From the NCBI GenBank assembly GCA_021927905.1, contig BLLK01000069.1:310001-374000 (forward strand): DNA of 64,000 nucleotides, in the 5' to 3' direction. A model generated the notes under the pieces. The model worked only from the letters and a program-made list of their open reading frames with translations. It searched no databases and was not told the DNA's origin. The position numbers were made by a program, and so were the translations under genes. Positions within the stretch are counted from its first letter, which is position 1; each line of letters begins with the position of its first letter. The stretch comes from Chaetoceros tenuissimus. Its lineage: Eukaryota > Bacillariophyta > Thalassiosirophyceae > Chaetocerotales > Chaetocerotaceae. This document shows, one piece after another, positions 21,090 to 33,656 of the stretch.

Positions 21090-23440
21090 ATGTATATCCG
21101 CAATACCACTCTATCACTATTATTCCTATGCAGCTTCATAGGAGATGCAGTGGTCTCTGGAGCTGATTTGGTAAGTCATGTCAGTTTTATTCCAACTAGT
21201 TCTAGTTCTGCTGCTGTGTCATGCACAAGTTTTCTAGCACCAGCAAAGGAAGGTCGGCAGAGAAGGTCAGAACGTCAAGGCAACTAAACTTTTGTGACAT
21301 CATCTCCTTCATTACTGTGAATGAATGTAGTGTGATGAAGTGAAAGCATTTGATCTAACACTGCTCTTGTTCCATAGAATGAAATATCTAATTCACCAAG
21401 GGGACAATCACTTCCAAATAACTACTCCGGTCGCCGTCTGCAAACTGAAGCTTGTACTCTTTTGCTCAAGGTGACAACATATGAAGATGGACACGAAGAA
21501 GAACAAGTCGACTGCTTTGACGAGGAGACAAAGTCCTATTCCAAAGTTCAAACAGCTAGAGGAGCTGACTTTATTCAAAGTGAGCTACTATCGAAATTCA
21601 AGAAAGGTGAACTTCATAGTGCAGAAAGTACATTGATGCACGAAGGAGCTTACTATGAAGGAGACTCTCTTGTGCTTCCAAGTGAAAGTATAGCAAAGGC
21701 TGAATTTGGGCAAAATATACATTCAAGAGGACGTCGTAGACTTGCAATCTCAGGTACAAGAACCTATTTGGCAGTGAGAGTTATCGGAGCAGATAAAGCC
21801 ACCACTGCTTCCATATCTGAAATTTCAAATGAATGGTTTGGAACGTATGGAGATCCTGTCAATTACAAGTCTCAGATTGAAGCTTGTTCTTATAATGCAG
21901 TGACTGTTTCAAAGTTCACAGGATCAGGTGTTACAGAAGGTGTGACCACTGTCACTATTAGTAATACTGTTAGTGGTGCGTCAGATGATACGATTCGAGA
22001 TGCTGCTGATCTAGCTGTGAGTAATTTGGGTCTTGGAAATCCTGATCATACAATTCTTTGTCTTCCACCTGGAACCAGTGGAGGATGGATCGGGTATGCC
22101 TATATTGATTGGGATTTGAGTGTGTTTAATGATAATTGGTGCCTTTATCCATCCATCCAGATGCATGAAATTGGTCACAATTGGAATCTAGGTCACTCGG
22201 GTTACAATAGTGACGAATATGGAGATCAATCCAGTATGATGGGATACTCTTACAGCAGCGATGATAATCCTGTAATGTGTTTTAATGCTCCGAAAAATAG
22301 GCAGCTTGGTTGGTATTCAGATAGAACTGTAACAGTCACCAGTGGATGGACTGGAAGATTGTACGGGCTTTCATCATATTCTTCCAGTACTTCTAATGAT
22401 GCAGTTATCCTTTATATTCCGTCAGGAACCAATGGTTCGACAAGAGATTACTACGTGAGCTTCAATGGCGATTCGGGAATCAATAGTGGTACTCAACTTG
22501 GTGGAAATATGGTACTAATTCATTATCGTAATCCTGGGACTGATTACGAAGAGTCAACTTTGGTTGGAGGCTTAAATAGTGGAAGCACTTACACTGGAGC
22601 CCCTCTCACCATTACTGTGAGCTCAATTTCTGGATCCACATTCGCTCAAGTAACTGTTGGAACTGTAGTCAATACCCCAGCACCGACACGCTCCCCGACA
22701 TCTTCGCCAACTGCAGCAGTAAGTAAAAACAATGACAAAAGATAGATATTGAGATAGGATTGCTTTGACGTATCTAACTCCTACATTTCCTTCTTTGCAT
22801 CTAGCCGACAAACTCGCCAACGTCAACCACAACGAAATCTCCAACATCTGCCCCGACAAAAGCTCCGACGACTGCACCTGTTGCATCACCTGTAACCTCT
22901 GCACCTGTTGCATCACCTGTAACTAGTTCCCCCGTCGCAGCACCAGTCACTCCTGCTCCCACTCCTTCCCCAACGAAAGCTCCTACGTCGCCTCCAGTTT
23001 CATCCCCAGTATCATCACCAGTTACAAGTTCTCCAACAATGTCTCCAGTAGCATCACCAGTTTTGGATGATAGCTCATGTCTTGACTTTCCTGATGCCAT
23101 CAAATGGACTAGGCGCAGAACCGTGTATTGTTCTCAAATGACAGCATACCGCTGTTCCAAAAATAAAGGTAAATCACTTTGTCCGAATGCATGCGGCACT
23201 ACAGCAGATTGGTGTGGTGACAACCTCAAAGATGCCAAGGGGAGGGTCGAGTATGGCACAAATGCGAATGGTGACATTATCTGGAAAGGATGTGCTTTTG
23301 TTAAAAGAGCACCAGCAAAAATTGATGCACGATGCAGTAAAGGAAACATTGCAATTGCATGTAGAGCTACGTGTGCTGGTGCTAGAGGCGTCAATACCAA
23401 GGCCAGTGGAGAAACATTGCCGGACAGTACAATCTTCTAA
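21090..23440 (+). CDS. M11 (gametolysin-type) secreted metalloprotease, paralog 3
   Basis: Three exons, 21090-21170, 21378-22718 and 22805-23440, give 685 residues. Exon 1 is a clean signal peptide (TTLSLLFLCSFIGDAVVSG). The prodomain begins GRRLQTEACTLLLKV. The zinc motif HEIGHNWNLGHS has Asn at the metzincin Gly position and no intron. The Met-turn is MMGYSYS. The second intron falls in the Pro-Thr linker exactly between an SPTAA and a PTNSPTS repeat, and it resembles an intron of the MACPF gene at 60209. Exon 3 encodes a long linker of PT, PVA and PVTSS repeats, then the Cys-rich tail (CLDFPD, CPNACG, CAFVKR, CRATC). Bases 22220-22717 match paralog 1 almost base for base. Confidence 0.92.
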
Positions 23441-23881
23441 CCATTGTTAGATTATACTTTTCTAATAATTTTACTAGAAAAAAGGTCGCTAGAATGTGTA
23501 GCTGCACATCAACAGATATAAATGCATATAATATTTATTTATATTATCTCAGAATGATCAATGTCTCAATCTAGTAGTTTGCCTAATGAAAGTTTGAAAT
23601 GTTTGTTCCTCTCAGCTCCATACGTACGACTAAAAAGTCTGAAGAAAAGAACTATTTGCACTGTCATTTATAAAAAAATAGGTATTTGACACCTTGTTAT
23701 TGGCTAAATAAGTCAATAAGTGATAGGCTTCCCTTTTCACGTCATGCTGGGCTTCTCATGTCGAGAAAATGTGAAAAAACCACAGATGTTGTTACATGGA
23801 AACAACAACAGCAACCAAACCAACCATGCAATGAAAATATATGTATATACAAATAAATTTGGAAATACTGTTGATAAAAAT
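23441..23881. other. Intergenic region between M11 paralogs 3 and 4
   Basis: No gene. A CACGTCATG site at 23738-23746 lies about 140 bases before the paralog 4 start, and a TACGTA at about 23623-23628. The frame upstream of the chosen start of paralog 4 stays open, so a longer N-terminus is possible. Confidence 0.5.
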
Positions 23882-26116
23882 ATGAAACTAACTTCAACGG
23901 GGATCCTTCTACTACTTTTACTTCTTTGTAATGTTTCATGCATTTCACTGGCTGACATATCGGTGCGTATAATCTGGACGGGTTTTTGCTTTTTTATCAA
24001 GCAACAAAGTATACACACGATTCATTCCTTCTATTACTTAATCTCATCATCAAACTCATGACTTCTTTCAGGTCGAAGCAAACCCTCTGAATATCAAAGA
24101 GCATGAGGATATCAGCGGTAGGCGATTGCAGACAGCTGATTGTATTCTCTTGCTGAAGATAACAACGAATATTGATCATACAGAGTCGGAGGAGGTTGAT
24201 TGCTATGACCCGACTACTGACACAATATCAAAAATTACAACTTTGTATGGAGATGAAATCATTCAAAAGCAATTAGTTCTCAAAATGAATCAGTGAGTAT
24301 TTGTTGTATCGATTTTTTTCTTCGTTATATAGCTATACTAAACGTCTTTCTCTTTTAGTGGAATTCTCATGAGTGCAAAAAGTACGATGAAGCCTGAAGC
24401 AGGGGCTTACTTTGCAGATGGAAATCTTTATATGCCACTTGTTTCTGAACCACTCTTTGGAGAATTAGATAGACGAGAGCAAGTTCCACTGGAAGGTCGT
24501 CGATTGACAACTCATGTAACGGGTACCAAGAAGATGGTTGCTGTTCGAGTGATAGCTACAGATGCGTCAACATCTTTCTCAGAACAGGAAATTAGCGACA
24601 AGTGGTTCGGAACTTACGGAGATCAATTCAATTTTAAAAGCCAAATACAGAAATGCTCCTATGGAAAGGTACAGCCAACGGCCTTTAATGGAAATGGTGT
24701 ATCCAACGGAGTCATTACAGTGAATATTAGTAGGAACATAATCAATCAGGATCGAAAAGTAATAGAAGAGGCGGTCAAGAATGCAATCCCAGCTTTTATT
24801 CGGGATACAAACAATGTTGATCATTATATGATTTGTATGCCATCGGGTACAGTTTCTTCTTCGGGTGGAGATTGGATTGGTTATGCGTATGTAAATTACA
24901 ATCGAAGTGTATTTAATGATCGTTGGTGCACCTATCCTTCAATCCAAATGCATGGTGAGTTCTTTCTAGTCAAAGTTGATGAACAACCGTCTAAATTGAA
25001 ATTTCGAGTATTTCTAATATTCTCGTTGAACAGAAATCGGACACAACTTTGGTCTAGCTCACTCTGGTGAGAATTCAAGCTACGATGATCAATCAGCAAT
25101 GATGGGATACTCCATGACGGGCCTTCAAGTAAGTGCGCTGTTATATTGGATTAGCTGTTTTTATATCATAAGTCTAACTCTTTTGTGTAATGGTAGTGTG
25201 TTTCAACGCTCCAAAAAATAAACAGCTTGGGTGGTATACGGAATATGAAGTAGACGTCTCAGGTGGATGGAAAGGCAGGATCTACGGAGTTGCAACTAAA
25301 GGCTTAGCAACAAAAGGTAGAGATGTACTCCTTGCTCGTATCCCAGGCTCTTTTGACTTTTACGTCAGCTTCAACGCGAAAAGCGGTATCAATTCAGGAA
25401 CTTTGGAAGGCGCAAACCAAGTCTTGGTCCATGTTCGGAATAAAGGATTTACATATGGAGAATCTACACTTGTCGCGAAACTATCGACAGGTCAAACTTA
25501 CAAAGATTCCAATCTCCCAATTACAGTCAACCGTATCTCTGGTGAATTCTATGCAGAAGTTACAATAGGAACCTTGACAGATTCTCCTACAAGATCACCG
25601 ATTGGTTCACCAACAAGATCTCCCGTCATCGTTCGAACCAACTCTCCTACCAAATCCCCGGTCATGGCTCCAACAACAGTCCTGAATGATACAACTTGTC
25701 AAGATACCATATGGAAATTTCTCTTGAGAGTGAAACCAGATGGGAAGAAGCTCTTCCGAAAATGTGGTTGGGTTACTTCGAAGCCAGGGAAGGAGCAGGC
25801 GAGATGTAAACGCTCTCGGGTTCAATCATTTTGCCCCAAAGCGTGCTCTCCGTACACTAATGGAGGAAGTGAGATCTACTGTTCGCAAGATGCAAAAGGA
25901 AAATTTGCTTTGGATGATAACATTGCAACTTTGGTAAGATGCGATGCAGACAAGGCAAAATCTCGATGCAGCGAAAACCAAGTTAATGCTGTATGTAGAG
26001 CTACTTGCCCTTCCCTGTCTTCTACCCAGTCAGAAAGTGATCCAGGAGTTACGTCCCATTCGTATACTACTTCTGGCAATATTCATTGGACAATCTTTGG
26101 TCCTTGGAACGATTAG
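23882..26116 (+). CDS. M11 (gametolysin-type) secreted metalloprotease, paralog 4
   Basis: Five exons, 23882-23962, 24072-24292, 24359-24954, 25034-25132 and 25197-26116, give 638 residues. Exon 1 is a leucine-rich signal peptide (ILLLLLLLCNVSCISLA). The prodomain starts GRRLQTADCILLLKI. The zinc motif HEIGHNFGLAHS is complete, with the metzincin Gly, and is split by an intron within the Glu codon as in paralogs 2 and 5. The fourth intron uses a GTGCGC donor; only this choice restores the conserved VMCFNAPKN. Exon 1 also ends at a GTGCGT donor. A PT/SPT linker precedes a Cys-rich tail with CGWV, CPKAC and CRATC. The last 30 or so residues extend beyond the tail of the other paralogs. Confidence 0.88.
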
Positions 26117-26502
26117 TTTGTACTGGTACCTTACTAGCATAGTTATTGTAACTTTAATCGCCAAAATAAGAACAATTATGGATGATTTATGTGTAGCTGA
26201 ATGAATTTTTTAAAATATTTTATTTTAATTTACATATGTTTGTGTTGTAACTCCGGTAGATCATCTTTCCGATGAATTTTGCTTGTTGTAGGAATGTGGA
26301 AACCAGTCATTTTTCAACAACATTTTAGTCCCACTTTAAACTAAATTAATGCTACCCATGAAGTTGACACGGAGGTGCGACAAGGCAGCGCCAAAAAATT
26401 TTGTGAGTACTAATGTTTATGTGAGATACACAGATCCCAGAAAACTGAAAATACAGGGATCTCATTATTTCATGATAGATAGAAGTGCGCATAATATAAG
26501 CA
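26117..26502. other. Intergenic region between M11 paralogs 4 and 5
   Basis: AT-rich, with long A/T runs at about 26200-26235. No gene seen. Confidence 0.5.
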
Positions 26503-28561
26503 ATGAGATTCAATACTCCTCTATTGTTCACTGTGAACAGTATCCTCTTTGTAGGAGCTGCTGCCTTTGAATCAGACGTAAGTTGGTGCTCTTGCTCATT
26601 CGTTTTGAAAGTTTCATTGAACAAATTCATATCTGACCAATTCACATCTTTCTAGAATGAAATACATTCTACTCACTATAATTTGAGACATAATAACTCT
26701 CGTAGGTTGCAAACGAATGAATGTGTCCTATTGCTCAAAGCTATAAAGTATGAGGATCAAACAGAGTCGGAAGAAGTCGACTGCTACGATGAAGAAACAG
26801 ATTCATTCTCCCGCATCACGTCACAAAATGAAGAAGACGACGATATAGTACAAAAGCAACTTCTTTCACGATTCAAGAGTGGGAAGCTACAAAGTTCAGT
26901 GAGTACTATGCTTCAAAGAGGATCATACTTTGAGGATGGATCACTGAAACTACAAAGTAAATCACTAGATGAGTCAATTTTCTCCAAAAGAGCAGGAGGA
27001 GGTCGTAAATTAGCAACATCTGGAAGCAAGAAATATGTTGTTGTGAGAGTAAATGCAAACGATTCGGTCAATAGTAATACTGAAAGTTTTCTCAGAGACA
27101 AATGGTTCGGTACATCTGGTGACCCATTTACCTACAAATCACAAGTCGAAGCCTGCTCCTACAACAAGGTAACTGTTGTCCCATATAATGGCAATGGTGT
27201 ATCGGGTGGAGCAATGTCACTCAATGTAAACACCAATGCACAGGGTCAAAATAATGATAAAGTTGCAAGTAAGGCAAGGACTACATTGAGTAGCTCAATC
27301 AGAAGTTCCGTCGATCACTATGCATTTTGCTTACCTGCTGGGAGTAATGGAAATTGGATTGGTTGGGCATATGTGAATCATCAGATGAGTGTGTTTAATG
27401 TGGGATGGTGTAACAAGGCCAGTCTATTGATACATGGTGAGTAAATAGTATCTTCGTCAACATGTGATTCACTCAAAGAAAAGACTGTCTTTGTTGCAAG
27501 TTGAGAAATGATTTATGATGAATCTATACTTATATCCCATCTAACCTTCAATTGCTTTGTATTACAGAGATAGGACACAACTGGAACCTTCGCCATTCAG
27601 GGGAAAGAGATATTTATGACGACCAGGTGAGTAGAAGTGTGTTCTAAGAATCATTGATGTTTTGGCCGTGATCAAATTCATTTCGTGAATCATTTTCATT
27701 TCGATCTATAGACTGGATTGATGGGTTACAGCTATAATCTTGACAATGGACCTCGAATGGTAAGTCTCTACACATATAACTATATTGAAATTCAATGACA
27801 GCTTTTAAAGTTTTCAAATCTCTTTTGTAAACTCATCAATTCGTTAGTGCTTCAATGCTCCAAAAAGTAGTCAGTTAGGGTGGTATTCTGATCGTGAGAT
27901 TGTCGTGAGAGAAGGTTGGGCAGGCAAATTGTATGGGGTTGCTTCCTATACACAAGCTACTAAAGAAGATGCAGTTATACTGAAAATTCCATCTGGTACA
28001 AACAATAAAAATGTAGATACTTTTATCAGTTTCAATGGAAAGAAAGGAATCAACAGTGAAGTTGTCGAATATAGCAATAAGGTTTTGATACATACAAGAT
28101 CTTATGCGACGGCAGAGTCGGATTTAATCCAAACTCTTGGTAGTGGATCTGTGTCCTTGACATCTTCATTGAGTGTTAATGTTGTTTCCATTTCAGGTTC
28201 AGACTATGCAATTGTTGAAATTGGGAATGGAAAATACGAAGATAGTTTTGATGATTCTTGTGGCGAGCCAAAGAGCCGTGCTGAATTCACAAAAGGTGAT
28301 AAGAAAAGAGTGAGAAAATGTAGCTGGGTCGCTAAAAGGACAAGAAATCGATGCAAAAAGTGGCAACATGCTAAGCAGTTTTGTCCGATTACCTGTGCTG
28401 CTTATGGTGGCGATTGCGCTCTAGATGCAACTGGTTTGATTGAATTGTCAAAGGGTGGAGAGATGATGAGTTGCAATGACATAACGGATCAATCAAAGTC
28501 AAAGCTGTGTTCGAACACCGTGATATCTTCAGCATGTAGAGCATCATGTAAAGATGATTGA
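26503..28561 (+). CDS. M11 (gametolysin-type) secreted metalloprotease, paralog 5
   Basis: Five exons, 26503-26577, 26656-27436, 27568-27626, 27712-27759 and 27848-28561, give 558 residues. Exon 1 is a signal peptide (LLFTVNSILFVGAAAF). The prodomain starts SRRLQTNECVLLLKA. The zinc motif HEIGHNWNLRHS is split inside the Glu codon, has Asn at the metzincin Gly position, and is followed by LMGYSY instead of MMGYS. Two small exons (59 and 48 bases) lie between the zinc motif and CFNAPKSSQLGW. Unlike the others, it has no Pro-Thr linker: the catalytic domain passes almost directly into the Cys-rich tail (CSWVAKR, CPITC, CRASC). It is the most diverged copy and ends the cluster. Confidence 0.88.
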
Positions 28562-28624
28562 TTGACTTTGTAACACCTTACTCAGCTTGGATACATTACA
28601 ACAGATTTATTTTATAAAAAATGA

Positions 28625-31600
28625 TTAATCCTCGATAACCTTTGGAGGAGGAAGTTCATCAGCCTCTTCTTTTGACTCAGCCAACTTCTCTGTCATTTCC
28701 TTTAGACCAACAGAGAGTATGGATTTCCTCACACTTTTTGGCCAGAAAAAGCCACATGTTGGAATCCCTACAATTAAGAGTAGCAAATGCGTCAAGCATA
28801 ACATTAAAAATTTTGAGACAACATTCACAGTCATCAAAGTAATCTGTGTTTGACTTTTTGATGTGTTCTCATCTTGCACCTCATCATTATCTCGCTTCTC
28901 CTTTTCAACTTGAATCCAATACCATGACCCCATGAATGATCTAGCATTCTTTATTTGTTCCGCGACATCATCAGAAAAATAGTCGTAAGGATGCATATAT
29001 TTTTCTTGTGAGTCTACTCTTGAGTATGGAGCTTTAGTCCAGGGAACTTCATCAGCAAACTTTATGTCTTCAATATTATCAATCGTATTTGTAATATTGG
29101 AAAAACACTTCTCAAAATATCTCGAAAATTGAGTTGATCTGTTTTCAACGAGAAAACTCAGTCTATATCTCCAAAAGCGACTGAACGTACGCTCTGTCGC
29201 TTGATTCCAACCTAAAAGAATAGATATTGCTATGAGCATCTATCAATATGGAAGTGGGGAAAAGAGTTAGGTGGTTCTCGGTATCTTACCTTGTTCGACA
29301 ATAGCAATTACAACATTTAACAAAACAACGATGACAATAATACCAAAGCCAATGTCAAGCAGCCCTTTTGTCTGTTCCGCTCCTGCGAAAAATGCTTGTA
29401 GAACCGTAAAATAGCAGGTTTCCAGGGTTTCGCAGTTAGGGTAACCTCCAATCATCCTATACGAAAATGCGAACACTAAAAGTACTAGAGCTGCTACAGT
29501 CAAAAAAGGAATAAGAGTTTTAAAGATTTCAAATAATCCGCCAATGAATCTAAAAAAGAAATGTTAGTGAGGATTGATTTTTGGATCAGGGCATGTAAAC
29601 AATCAATTGTCTACTAACCTTGCAAATGGAACAAAAGTTGTTCGAAGAACAAATGCTAAATTGATAACCAAGACGACACCACATGCAATAAAAATTGGCT
29701 TCTCATCAAGAAATAAGATGCCTTCACTTTCATTTGCATTTAAGAATAGGACATTGGAAAGGGTGACTAGCAAAACGCTAACTAGCTCGGAAAGAGACCC
29801 TGTAAAGTAAAGAAATGTATGAATATTCGAAAACGTATCTCGATAAGTTTAATAGAAGTCATACTTACAAAAATCCAATGCATATTGCACAAGCCCTTTA
29901 GACAAAACCCGCAGGATTTCTCTCGCAACACCTACTCCAATGAAAAGCCATAAAAAAGGAGTATCAACGTTTTGGGTTTTTAAAAAAATTTCTAGGCAAT
30001 ACAAGAAGGCGATAAGTGCACCAGTATGGGTGATGATGTCAAACATCATCAAACAAAAGCAACGGCGAGATGATAATTCTTCAAGTAGATAGTTTTGAAT
30101 CATTGAACTCTGTGTAACGAGATTTTCTTCGTCCTGCGATGTCTCTAATGCAATATCTCTTGCTTTCAACTTTTTGTATGTATCGCCAGTTTCAGCTCTA
30201 CTTTGAATTATATCTCCCAGCTCATCTACCAGACTTTCAAATCCCTTCAAGTAAATATATTTTGGCGCAAGTAAAGGAGAAATAATTCTATTTTCAGAGT
30301 TGGACTTGACCGCGTAGAAAAGTGGTGATCTTTTTTGTTTGTCAAGTGTGCGAGAGCTTCCATTATTTTTCGAAATAAAGACATCCTTGTAACTGACATT
30401 CTTTTGAATAGAAGCTTCATTAGATGTTTCGTCTTGGTAGTCGTATAAACTTGCTCCGAAATTTTCCATGTCTTCAACAGCCTCATTCTCAGTATTTGAA
30501 ACATACTCATCCTCAGCAGCTAGTAAACGTTCTACAACATTTCGTGTTGCATTTTTATTATCACAAATATAATGGAGCGGGGTGCGTCCATAATCATCTA
30601 TCGCATGGGTTGACTCTTTTCTTGCATCAGCAAACAAAAGTTGCTCAACGATTTCATCTGTAGCATCATTCTCACAAGCAATGTGAAGCGGAATTCTTTG
30701 TTTGTGATCCCGAAAAAAGAGTGTACTCTCGTATCTTTTTTTGGTATCTGCTTTGAGCAAAAGGGCAACCACTTTGCTATCGTCGTGTGTTGCAGCCAAA
30801 TGTAGGGGCGTCATTCCATTTACCTCCTTCATTATTGATTTCATCGTTTCGTGAGCATTGCCACTTTGAACGCGTTCATGGATGGTTCTCTGTTTTTCAT
30901 CACATTTTAATAACACATTTATAGTGTCAGCTTTGCTTCTATTCCAGCATGCATGAGCTAAAGGTACCATGCCATTGTATTCAGTGTATAAAGGGTGAGA
31001 GTTGTAATCAGATGTATCTTTGGAAAAAGAAGGAATCAAAAGTTTGATAATCTCATGAGATAGACGCTTTTCCACAGCAAGCTGAAGAGGGGTACATTTC
31101 AGGCGAGTTTGCTTGGTGAGAATTTCTTTCGCACTGCCACTGATAGCTTCATCTGCTTCTTGAATAAGTAGTTCGAATATATCTTTACTTGCTCCTCTAT
31201 TACACGCAATGTGAAGTGGCGTCCTCGAGAGATACAAAGTTGGCTGTTTGATTGCCTCATTACAACAAAGTCGTTTGATAACTCGTTTATCTACACTGCT
31301 GCTGGCATTCAGTGCAAGATGAAGAGGATATCGATGAAATACATCCTTTCTTAACTTCTCTTTTTCACTTTGTTCTAAAAGATAATTGATGACATTGTAT
31401 TCTGGATTGTAACGCGCTGCATAGTGCAAAGGTGTCCACTCAATATCACTGATAATTGCAGCAAAGTTTTCATCGTACTCATTTCGCAAACATTCCACCA
31501 GCGCCTTGACAACATCGATACCACACTTTGCTTTGCATGCATGGTGTAAGATGTAGTACGGATAAAGAGTCTTGACTTTTTCATAGTTCTTGTGACCTTT

Positions 31601-32913
31601 CTCGTACTTATATGTGAACTCGTGCTTGAAAGTATCCACCAAGGTCTCATATTTGATAATCATTTTCTTGCCATCATCATGAAATTCTGGTTCGAGGACA
31701 CGTTGAAATTTTCTCCTGCGGATAGTATCAACGTCTGCTTTTGGTAATGATCTTAGTTGCACAAATTCCAAATCTTGAAGTTCTTCCTCATTACTACTTT
31801 CCATGGTATCGTCCCCTTTAACGACCTTTGCAAAATATTCGAAAGCATCCTGAATTGATGATATATTACCCTCAGGATCAATGAAATCATCACCTCCAAC
31901 AAATTCATATACCAATGCAGAACCATCATCACGATAAAAACACATGGCACCATGCATGCCTGATGAATAATGTTATGAGAAGAGAGCTCTAGAAAAAATG
32001 TAAAATATTAAATATACAAGAAAGATTGACACATACCTTTGTGCCCACCGTCACAGATTGGATGTGTTCGAAATAATTCGGATGGAGATGTCACTGCAAG
32101 ACCATTGAAGGAGCATTCATGAAATACTGACAATGTCAAGGGGAATACTCGATCAAACTCACGCAAATCAGTCATTGCATCTTTGTTCGCTTTGAATGGT
32201 CCAGCTAGTGGAAATTTATATTTTGTTTTAAATGGAGATAAAACATTGACTTGGACCAAATCCTTATTCTCATCAAAGTATGCAAATCCACCCAGGATTG
32301 CACAGAAGGGAATCGCCCAAGTTCTCTCAGCATCATCATCCTTATTTGACTGTGAACGACCCGCCCTTGAAATTGTAGCTCTCAAGCCTGTACGAGGTCT
32401 GCCAGAATCTGAGACATTTTCAGATTCTTTTATGCCAACCTGAACTTTTTCATCAACGAGAACGTTTTTCCAATTAAATACATCAGCAAGACCTTGAGGA
32501 GGATGTAGAAATGCATAATATCTAGCTTCTTCCCGAATACCCACCAACTCTTTAATCTTGGGAGGTAGAGTTACAGAACATAATGGCGACATGGTTCCTT
32601 TGAACTCATCTTCATCCGTCGCGTCTTCATTCCAAACGTTTTTGTTTACTCCACAAAGTCCAAGTCTAGCTTTTAGTTCCTCTCTTGTTACTTTGTACTT
32701 GATTGTGTCACGATCACCAAGCTTTTTGAGGCTTTTACCCCAGTCACTTTTATATTTGACTTGGCTTGTCTGAAAGTCAAAGTTTTCTAAAGAAACGCTT
32801 GTTTCTACTTTAAGAACATTATCTTCAAAAGTATCTTGTTCGTCATCAGGGTAATCTGGAATAATGGGCAATCCACAGGACGGGACACTGTGTAAAAGGA
32901 TTGGGTTCGACAT
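28625..32913 (-). CDS. Ankyrin-repeat TRP-like cation channel
   Basis: Five exons (32913-32037, 31959-29869, 29799-29619, 29549-29290, 29211-28625) give 1331 residues, with every phase consistent. Residues 1-400 are a soluble domain I do not recognise. Residues about 420-850 carry around nine ankyrin repeats (WTPLHYAARYN, RTPLHIACNRG, CTPLQLAVEKR, MTPLHLAATHD, RIPLHIACEND, RTPLHYICDNK, RSPLFYAVKSN). Several membrane helices follow, then a likely pore loop around CYFTVLQAFFAGAEQ and a last helix (IIVIVVLLNVVIAIVEQ), ending in W.....FWRYRLSFLVENR, the S6-to-TRP-box-like transition. Another hydrophobic segment and an acidic tail complete the protein. The layout matches TRPA/TRP-type plasma-membrane or endomembrane cation channels. 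Ion and stimulus are unknown. Confidence 0.85.
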
Positions 32914-33656
32914 ATCTCAAGTAAAACTGCTCAATTTAGGTATGCTTGCTTTTACAATGAGGTCGTGAAGTTAAAATAGATGGGGAACATTTCTGTGTAC
33001 TACTCTACTGTATTATTCACAGAACAAAGAGGAGATTGAAAAAGATACGAATAACCGTTTAGTCAAAAAATCGGCGATTATTTATCGTGGATTTAGTTAA
33101 ATTAGCTATCTCATTCTACATTAGGCTTTTTTTGCTGTAAGGCCTTTTTTCCATGCAGGTACACTCTATTTTCGTTTTTTCCTATTTGCTAGTCGGAAGA
33201 AGAATCTATCTTGGCATAGGCATACGTAGTCTAGCTTGAGTGAAAACTTTAGGGGAATACAAATATGATTGAGTTCATTTTTTAGAAGAAGAAGAAATGA
33301 ACAACTACGTCCATCTAACTAAGACAACATTCACATACGTACCACTCAATCTTCACAGACACAACTACGTACGTAGGAAGGAAGCCATCGAGCCGAGTCG
33401 TGCGACGTACTTACTACTACTTTAGGCGTGTCAAATTAGGAATTAAGAGTTAAAGTACTACTCGTACATCGCGCACTTTTCAACCTTTCATCAAGTGGGA
33501 AGTTTACAACTTTGTTTTGTGCCATTCCTCGCTGTCTTCAGCAACCAGCAAAACTCCGCCAACAAAGAACAAAGCCAATACATACACTAAATACACAATC
33601 ATTGTAGTACTCAAGAGTTAACCAGTTTACCACACCAAAACATACATATATTCATC
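32914..33656. promoter_or_regulatory. Divergent intergenic region upstream of methylglyoxal synthase copy 1
   Basis: No gene. ACAACTACGT occurs twice (33301, 33361), the second extending to TACGTACGTA at 33366-33375. About 60 bases just before the start (33600-33656) recur before copy 2 (35692-35746), with GTAGTACTCAA.AGTTAACC shared. Confidence 0.45.

Noticed and set aside
22801-23103. Antisense ORF rich in Gly, Val, Asp and Thr
   Set aside because: Shadow of the Pro-Thr linker of M11 paralog 3. The same explains ORFs antisense to other PT linkers (16608-16814, 52572-53183).
25127-25140. GTAAGT at 25129 as the donor of the fourth intron of M11 paralog 4
   Set aside because: It puts the next exon out of frame. 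The GTGCGC donor four bases later restores VMCFNAPKN and the full-length frame.
29211-29239. ATG at 29239 as the start of a separate small membrane protein
   Set aside because: The sequence before 29211 ends in TTCTTTTAG. Using it as the acceptor joins the last exon of the TRP-like channel in phase.
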